DNA of 64,000 nucleotides from Brassica napus (taxonomy: Eukaryota; Streptophyta; Magnoliopsida; Brassicales; Brassicaceae). The stretch's first letter is position 1; every line of letters begins with the position of its first letter. The translations under genes and the position numbers were made by a program. Under the pieces are notes generated by a model. That model made no database searches. It was not told where the DNA came from and saw only the letters and a program-made list of their open reading frames with translations. This document shows, in pieces, positions 57,125-64,000 of this stretch. The stretch covers positions 29,394,770 through 29,458,769 of the forward strand of contig NC_063452.1 of the NCBI RefSeq assembly GCF_020379485.1, read 5' to 3'.

Positions 57125-57977
57125 TCATAAAGGGCCAGATTTTTTTTCTTTTTCTGACATCAAGGGCCTAATTTTTTTTTGGCACTTTCAGTTTCATATT
57201 TACACAATAATAAAAATATATTAGTTTAAATTTTTATATTTACAAAATGCACACAAATGAATAAATTTAGATAAGGTGTTATATAATTTTTTAATAATAT
57301 TTTGATAAGAAAATGAAAATAAATTAATTATAGGGAAAAAGCCACAAAAAAAAATTATTATAAGAGCCTAATTTTTTGTTTTGCCCAAGCACCCTTTATA
57401 TCGTTAAGCCGGCTTTCGTTCAATAGTCCCAAATAAGATGATAAAGAGAACAAGGAACAAGATGAGTCGACTATAGAGAAAGTACATGATTATAACCAAA
57501 TTTGGCGAAGTAGTGGGAGTCACATTTCTGGTGAATAGAATGGTCGATTATGGAGTGATTAACAAAGTTTCAATTTCCCCTCGATGACTTGACATCATGT
57601 TGTATAGGGAGGCCAGAAACCGCTATGCAAATGCGTCTTAGGTTCGTCAGAATAATGTGAGTGTAGCTTAGCACAAAATTAAATTCAACTTATGTAATAT
57701 CCCGGTTTGCGGTAAATTTTGAAAATTTTAAGAATTGCAACTGATCTTGAAGCACTTCTTCTAAAGTTGAAGGAACCATATTGATCTTCTTCACCAAAAG
57801 TATACCGGTTGGTGAAGCCATTATGTGGATACTTGTGTCCATATTAATATTTAACACACCAAATTAATATTTAAAATGAATCCAAGAAGTTGGCACGACA
57901 AAGAATCACAACGGACTCTCACAAGGGAAAGATTTGACTAAGTCACACAGGGAAATTCATTACGAGGGCAGAAGACA
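57125..57977. other. Intergenic DNA downstream of the GDPDL gene
   Basis: No gene. T-rich stretches with GGGCC words near 57130-57190. It should include the GDPDL 3' untranslated region at its right side. Confidence 0.45.
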
Positions 57978-60900
57978 TTATGAACAAAGAGGTGATGAGA
58001 TCCAAAGAAGTAGCAGAGAGGCAAAAACAGAGAAGCGAAGAGACAGAGTGAGTCGAGTTTGTCCGCTAGGCCTAGGTGCTTGTGCATTGGTGAATGAGTC
58101 TCCAGGGGTTGAGGTTGGGGATTTTGCTGCAACCGGAGGTAGTGGTGGCTCAGTTACATCATCATCTGTGAAAACCGGGTTTGGAGCTTGGGCTGGAGGT
58201 ATGGCATTCACAGCTTGTAAGAGAGAACCTGGTTCGACAGGGGCCATGTAAGGTGGTAGAGTTTCTTGTGTTCCCAAACATCGATTCCCTGCAGAACAGA
58301 AACAAAGTTAGGCATTGTTGTGAAACCTTTGGTTCTCAATATTTGGGGCCACTTACTTCTGTATCTTGCTGCTGTGAAAGGGAACTCTGTGATGGTTCCA
58401 TTGATACCAGCTCCAAGGATATATGAGTTTATCTCGACGGTTGGGTCAGAGAAGAAGTCATATGGTTGAGATACAAACTCGTTCTGAAACAGTTCCACAT
58501 AAACCGGGAGCTTAGACTTCTGCAGCTTCTCCACAACATTGGTTTGCCTAGTGATGAAAGAATCTAATAAAGAAAAGACTGATTCTTTTCCGATGACAAC
58601 AGCATTAGCACATTTCTTTATGTCTTCGATAGCAGAATCACTAATATCACTAATTTTTTCATCCACTTTGTAGACTGCCTCATACTTGCTCTGCTTCTTG
58701 AACTCAACAAGAACCGAGCTGTTCGTTGACTGAATCATGACCTTTGTTTTGGTTGTTCCATTGCTGTAACCAGTTTCCGTGAGAGTATCGAGAACAGCTT
58801 TGACCACGTCGAGCCCTTGCTTCTCTCTCAGGTACACTGCATTCTGAATAAAATTAAGTGGCTTTGCCATTAGAAGACGTCATAGTCTGATTGTTACAAT
58901 AATAAATATTAAGATGTAGGGAAACCAGGGTCTGTCTTTGGGCACATGGCACCCCCCCCCCCCCTCCCCAAAAAATTTTTTTTGTAAGAAATTACATAGA
59001 AATAAGTCTCTAACTTTATTTTTTTTAATTGAAACTCTTACTAAATTGTTTACAGCCCATAAAATTTTAGGGTCATTCCTTAGAAGAACTCACCTCTACA
59101 CTGATCAAAACACCTGAGAGCGAAGTTGAATTCCTTGCCAAGTTTAGGAACTCAGAAAGCAAAATTAGCTTTCCTGAATTTTTCTTATTCGGATTCCTGA
59201 ACATAGCGTATGACCTATAGGGGTTTCCAATCGCAGCTGCACGAAAAAATGGAAGAAAATAATTTTTTTTTAAACATGGGAGAATATTTATCTTAACTCT
59301 CAAGGTGTATAATTTTGATGTAAAACTGTTAGATGTAACCTTTTAAGTTAAGTAGGAGTCGAAACTTACTAGTCAAGTTCCGGATCTCAGCCCATGTGAG
59401 ACTAAAAGTGTATATCCCACCATTTGAGCTAATCTCAGGAACAAGTGTTGAACGTTGCGCGAAAGGTGTTTGGGAGATCATTGTGCTGTTCGAGAGATCT
59501 ATTGAACGTGAGCAAAAAGGTACGCCGTCGCTGGACATCTGGACTGAGCAATCGATAACATCAGCACCATCTTTGATGGCTTTATCATATGCCAAGTCTG
59601 TACATCCAGGGTAGTCCCCACTCGCTCCATTTTTCGATATAACAAGAAAATCAACTGAAGCATGAACCATTTGATAGAGTCAAGGTAAGGTCTCTTTTCT
59701 ACAAGTAAGAAAATAACTATATAAAGTAATTACTCTTACTACCTTGTTTTATAGCGTTTTCACCAAGGTGGGAGAAGCAGTCTTGAGGAAAATATAAAAA
59801 GAAAATGATTGATTTGAGTATTTCGAGTAATGTTTCAAGGAGATCAAATATATAAACCTCTTGGAAAAATTTCGCTTACCAATGGATGAAGATGCAGTTA
59901 AGGGAAAATCTGAGAGCACACCATCAACAGAGAAATTGCCATTGTCCACAAAAGATAGATACTCAGACACCGGATCGGAACTGTAGTCATGAGCAATATC
60001 AATATCATTGGCAAAACCTGACACATATACTTGTAATCCTGCCTCGTGAGCATCTTGAACTAAGGATTTAGGAGGAGGAGGAACCAAGTATTGCTTGTCA
60101 TCAAGTGGCAATATGTAAGACTTTGGGACAAGAATCCCTGAAGCAAACGTCTTGACAAAAGTCAGGTTACTCAAGATAGAACCATAAGTTCGGTTTGTTG
60201 TCGGCTCGATGTCTTCTTTTCGAAGAAACTGGAACACGTAAATCGGTCCATTACGCCTCAAACGGCCAGCAATCTTTGTAAAGAAATTCACTTCAGGGGA
60301 AGAGATGTAGTTAATGGAAACAATTCTTGAAGCTGATATCAGAAAATTGCTCATGCTTAGATTCTGCTGCTCGTAGAACGCATCATGCTGAACATTTAAC
60401 CAAAAACTTTCTGGTTTTATCTGCGTCGTTACATATTCAACCGTCAAAATGGGATATCTTCCATCGAATTTTTCTGTTCGAGATAATATTCCTCGGAGCA
60501 CTTCAAACATGTGAAAGCAAAAGAAAAAGACATTTGTGAGAACTAAAGAGAAAAAAACACAAAATCCTTTTCTTTTTTACAGAAACTGTAACTGAGTCAT
60601 AAACACTTACAATAAACATTACTGAGATCGCTCAAGGAGAAATCGATGGTGAACCAACCCTGTGTAGAGACTCCATTAACTGGGTAAGATTTTTGGCGAT
60701 TTGGATAAAAGTATTCAACAGTTGAAGCGTTGTTTAGTTTTAAGTCAGGAAAGCAAATCGCAGCTCCATCTTTAGTTAGCTGAACATCACACCACAGAAC
60801 AGCACCTGGTACACTTGTCTGCACTGCGAAACCGTAAGCAGCACTACTCGAATCTGGAAACAATCCAGAAAACCCACCACGAGCAATCACAAGAGGAGCA

Positions 60901-61176
60901 CCGCCTGGTAAAAATAAAAGAGAAAGTAATCACAAGTTATTTAATAGAAGAGAATATCTATGAGTATCCCAACTTCTACTACACATCTACAAAAAGAAAG
61001 TCCAAATAGTGTTTTCTCCTAAATTTCCCGGACATTCATGCTTAAAGAAAGAGATCGAAAGTGAGATCACTCTCACCACTGAGTGTTTGCCATGGACTGC
61101 TAGATCGAGCATCGGTTTGACCAGCAAACAGCTGAATCAGAACAACACAACAGAGTAAAACTGTTGAAGTTGGCAT
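57978..61176 (-). CDS. GPI-anchored glycerophosphodiester phosphodiesterase-like protein (SHV3/SVL family)
   Basis: Eight exons in transcript order: 61077-61176, 60611-60904, 59880-60500, 59743-59781, 59370-59654, 59094-59236, 58357-58843, 57978-58288. The joined frame is 759 aa, the normal family length. A signal peptide ([19 protein letters not shown]) leads into two tandem GDPD-like domains. The first holds [20 protein letters not shown] and [19 protein letters not shown]; the second holds [20 protein letters not shown] and [17 protein letters not shown] Pro/Thr-rich linker and a hydrophobic tail ([18 protein letters not shown]) follow, typical of GPI attachment. In Arabidopsis such proteins (SHV3, SVL1) act at the cell surface in cellulose deposition, root-hair and wall growth. 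Plant members have degenerate catalytic sites, so enzymatic activity is uncertain. The exact paralogue is not assigned. Confidence 0.93.
58952..58964 (-). repeat. 13-nt C/G homopolymer in a GDPDL intron
   Basis: Thirteen C followed by TCCCC lie in the intron between 58844 and 59093. Not coding, but a likely sequencing and polymorphism hot spot. Confidence 0.85.
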
Positions 61177-61700
61177 TGTCGGATTACTTCGCCGGAAGTT
61201 AACTTGACAAGCTTATTTCTTCTTGGAGACTTACACCACACAGATAGAAAAACAAAAATAGCTGTCTTTTATGCACAATAATTCCTACGCATAGTGGACT
61301 AATACAGACAGACTCAAGACTTGCGACTTATAAAAATATGGCTTTATTAGTTGACTCTATAAGTCGTCTCTTCGTTAACTAAATTATTTTTACCGTTTGG
61401 CCGCGAAATTAGGGCAGAGCAAGGTTTTTTTACTCAATTGACTTTTTTTTTTTTTTTGGTTTCCTCGGATTTATGAATACAAAGAAGAAGAGAACTGAAT
61501 CTCATTGATCATTTACTAGATCAGCTATGATTATCATCTTTTCTCGTCATTTTTGTTTTGTTTTTCTTTTTTTTTTGAAAAATTCTCGTCATTTTTGTTA
61601 CCCTTTCTAAACCTCTGCTGATATATAATATAAAAGTCAGTTCTTAGGAAAATGTTGAGTGGGATATGAGAGGGACTTGTTGGTAAACCTATACCATATA
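61177..61700 (-). promoter_or_regulatory. Upstream region of the GDPDL gene
   Basis: Contains the putative leader and promoter. Reverse-strand TATAAAAG words occur near 61620-61635 and TTTATAAGTC near 61325, but none sits at an obvious distance from a start site. T-homopolymers (61443-61460, 61569-61578) are present. Confidence 0.35.
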
Positions 61701-63560
61701 CTACGAAAACAAGGTTAATTTTCAGGGGAATTTACTAAAACTAACCCACAACTTGATTTTAACCCCAAACCTATACCCAAACTTGAATCAAATGCAAAAC
61801 TAATCTAAAAATCATGTGAAATTACAGCTCAGCCCCTTGTGACCAAACAAAAAAATAGAAGCTATTTTTATGAATATAGCCCTAGTAATTCGTCTGAGAT
61901 GTTGGAAATCGTCTGGACAACTTCAAAGTAAGTCTTATGGTGTAGCTGACCTTAAAAATAATTTTTAAATTTTTTAAAAAATATTTTGATAAGCGAAAAA
62001 TTAAAATCATGTAATTATAAACAGTTTTAAGTGATATAAATTAAAATATAACAAAATTGAATTGTTTTCAACATAGATGAGTGTAGGTAGTGAATCATGG
62101 TATTCTTTGGTCTAGGGTTTGGCAACATATGTTGTAGTATTGTATGTATTCTTAGGGTTAGATTTTGGAAAGCTTGAATTTTTTTTTGAAAAATTAATTT
62201 TTTACCTATACGTGTTTATTTTTGTGTATATTAAACACTTTTGAAGTTTAATTTGATTTTATGAAGTGTTTAGTTAGTTAATTAAATTTAGGGGTTTTGT
62301 TTAGGGTTTAGACGACTTACATTTCAGTCGTCTGGTGAAGAAATTAAAACAAACGACTTACATGTAAGTCGTCCAAATATTCCAGCCTAAAATTTTTAAA
62401 AAAATTATTTTTCCGCTTAAATAATTTAAACGAGACGACTTACTTGTAAGTCGTCTGGAAAGTCTTCTATTTTAGTTTCCCGCTAAAAATATTTTAATTT
62501 CCCGCTAAAAATATTAAACTCTTCTGGACGACTTACAAGTAAATCGTCTGAATCAAACATATTTAGCCTAATTGGATTTTTGTCTCCCTATATAGAGAAA
62601 AATTTACACATTCTCTCTCCTCCTCTCAAATGGCTGCAACAAAAATGTAATGTTCATCATTCTAAAATTCTTCAACCTCTCTCTAATCTCTTTGACTTGA
62701 AAACACCAAACTTTATATGAATTTTTCAGTTTTGTCTCATGTATTTCTTACTAATCTATCTCTTTTGCAGGTTTTTAATCAGATGATACTCATCTTCCAC
62801 TAATTTAAAGGTTGATCTATTAATTTTAGATATGTATTTTTGTGTATTCTATAAAGGTAGATTTATCTAATCTTCCACTCATTTTCTCTATTTTTAAGTC
62901 ATTTGAACGTTTTTGGATATGAAAGTTTTTCAGATCTGGATTTGAAGTCCAGATGACTTCCATGAAGTCTTCTGACGAAGTCTCCCTTTCATAATATATC
63001 TGAGCGTTTTGGTAAGTTTTTATGTCTGATTTTTCTTCATTTGGTAACTTCTTGTTGTATAAAGTTCTTGTTTTTTTTTCCAAACTAAAACTCCCCAAAC
63101 CCACTCTAATTTCTTTGACTTGAAAACACCAAACTTTATATGAATTTTTCAGTTTTGTCTCATGTCTTTCTTACTAATCTATCTTTTTTGCAGGTTTTTA
63201 ATCAGATGGTACTTATCTTCCACTCATTTAAAGGTAGATCTATTAATTTTAGATATGTATTTTTGTGTGTTCTATAAAGGTAGATTTATCTAATTTTCCA
63301 CTAATTTTTTCTGTTTTTAAGCCATTTGAACGTTTTTGGATATGCAGGTTTTTCAGATCTGGATTTGATACGCAGGTTTTTCAGATCTGGAAGACTTCTA
63401 GGACGACTTACCTGTTAGTCGTCTAAAATATAATGCACTAGACGACTTCCAGGAAGTCTTCCAGACTACTTCCACTTCAGTCGTTTGGACTTCCTGAAAG
63501 TCGTCTGGACTTCCTGAAAGTCGTCTGGAAGTCGTCTGGACTTCCTGGAAGTCTTCTGAC
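61701..63560. repeat. Repeat-rich region with GACGACTTAC / GTAAGTCGTC palindromes
   Basis: From about 62310 the palindromic word ACGACTTACNNGTAAGTCGT or its half occurs again and again (for example near 62345, 62435, 62522, 63400). From 63420 on a related series (GACTTCCTGGAAGTCGTCTGG-like words) forms a short array. Such palindrome arrays are typical of subterminal regions of large DNA transposons, but no element end was fixed. No gene is supported; the 60-codon frame at 63398-63580 is read from the array. Confidence 0.65.
62684..63370 (+). repeat. About 255-bp direct duplication, offset 423 bp
   Basis: The segment starting TTTGACTTGAAAACACC at 62691 and running to TCAGATCTGGATTTGA near 62945 recurs at 63114-63370 with about 5 percent differences. 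Both copies contain TTTTGCAGG followed by TTTTTAATCAGATG, like an intron acceptor. Confidence 0.8.
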
Positions 63561-64000
63561 AAAGTCTTCTTCCATATCAAGTGGAGTCCAAGCTTGTCTT
63601 TGTAGAGGAATGATCTATAATAATTTTGTTTGTGGTCTGTTTTGTGAATTGCATGTCTACTCTTTTAGTTGTGAATTTTTTGTAAAATCAGTAATAATGT
63701 TTTCCAGGATGTAATACATGTGCTAACAATGTGTTTACACATTTACAAATCAATGAAATAATAGACTTCAGTAGCCTTTTTCTTATCTTTGGATCTCTCA
63801 TATGCAATAATAAACTCCATTGGTCTTTTTCTCATCTTAATAAACAAGAATGTTGGTAGCTTCATATTGATACAACATTTTAAGAAGCATTTTAACCCTT
63901 CTTCCAACTCATAACAATAATCATCATTATTTTCTATAGCAATAATACTTAAGAGATGGAAACAAACAATAGTAACTAGTCAAAACATATCATGTTTTTT
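63561..64000. other. AT-rich intergenic DNA at the window end
   Basis: No gene or element end recognised. Confidence 0.5.

Noticed and set aside
57934..58251. 105-codon plus-strand ORF with Gly/Ala-rich sequence
   Set aside because: Antisense of the proline-rich C-terminal exon of the GDPDL gene.

Overview
This is a stretch of a plant nuclear genome from the Brassicaceae, most likely Brassica or a close relative. It is strongly AT-rich. Its genes have short GT-AG introns, and their splice-joined proteins read like near-orthologues of Arabidopsis proteins. The spaces between them are filled with Helitrons, small DNA transposons, tRNA-derived SINEs and LINE remnants. One run of exactly 100 N (49710-49809) marks an assembly gap.

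Intact genes: SGT1 co-chaperone (17040-19061, +, 10 exons, 355 aa); a PP1 catalytic subunit of the TOPP7 type (19434-21002, -, 4 exons, 319 aa), converging on SGT1; a MATE/DTX transporter (28863-31198, +, 7 exons, 504 aa); a dirigent protein (55809-56345, -, one exon, 178 aa); and a GPI-anchored glycerophosphodiester phosphodiesterase-like protein (57978-61176, -, 8 exons, 759 aa). A small multi-pass membrane protein of unknown function lies at 337-843 (-). A tRNA-Leu(CAA) with two structural defects lies at 45333-45417.

Broken genes: an RTNLB reticulon lacking its central loop exon and carrying a 1-bp shift (44162-45045); a KUP/HAK/KT potassium transporter with a nonsense codon, two 1-bp insertions and an assembly gap in place of its 3' half (49810-52241); an alpha/beta-hydrolase fragment (12441-12862); a phosphomannose isomerase first exon (6579-6863); a shifted membrane-protein ORF (15972-16691); and a Ty1/copia polyprotein end (about 47630-47873).

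Mobile DNA, left to right: Helitron copies at 2050-4941; a Helitron at 6163-9821 carrying the isomerase exon and other coding-like fragments; a Helitron 5' end at 10456; a complete non-autonomous hAT element at 12922-14534 with 8-bp target duplications and an inside made of inverted short-repeat arrays; a SINE at 25778-25963; a reverse-strand Helitron at 32068-35590 holding spliced-gene fragments and a small transposon loaded with telomere-like repeat, with a second such transposon at 36257-36699; a Helitron at 38779-43832 split by a 3.3-kb LINE with a perfect 16-bp target duplication; a CACTA-type remnant at 45770-47622; and a Helitron at 52567-54137. The order SGT1 - TOPP7 - reticulon - dirigent matches, from memory, descending order on Arabidopsis chromosome 4 (At4g11260, At4g11240, At4g11220, At4g11180-11210). 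The MATE, KUP and GDPDL genes look like additions to that block. I found no sign of a new defence or biosynthetic system. The notable material is gene capture and element architecture.
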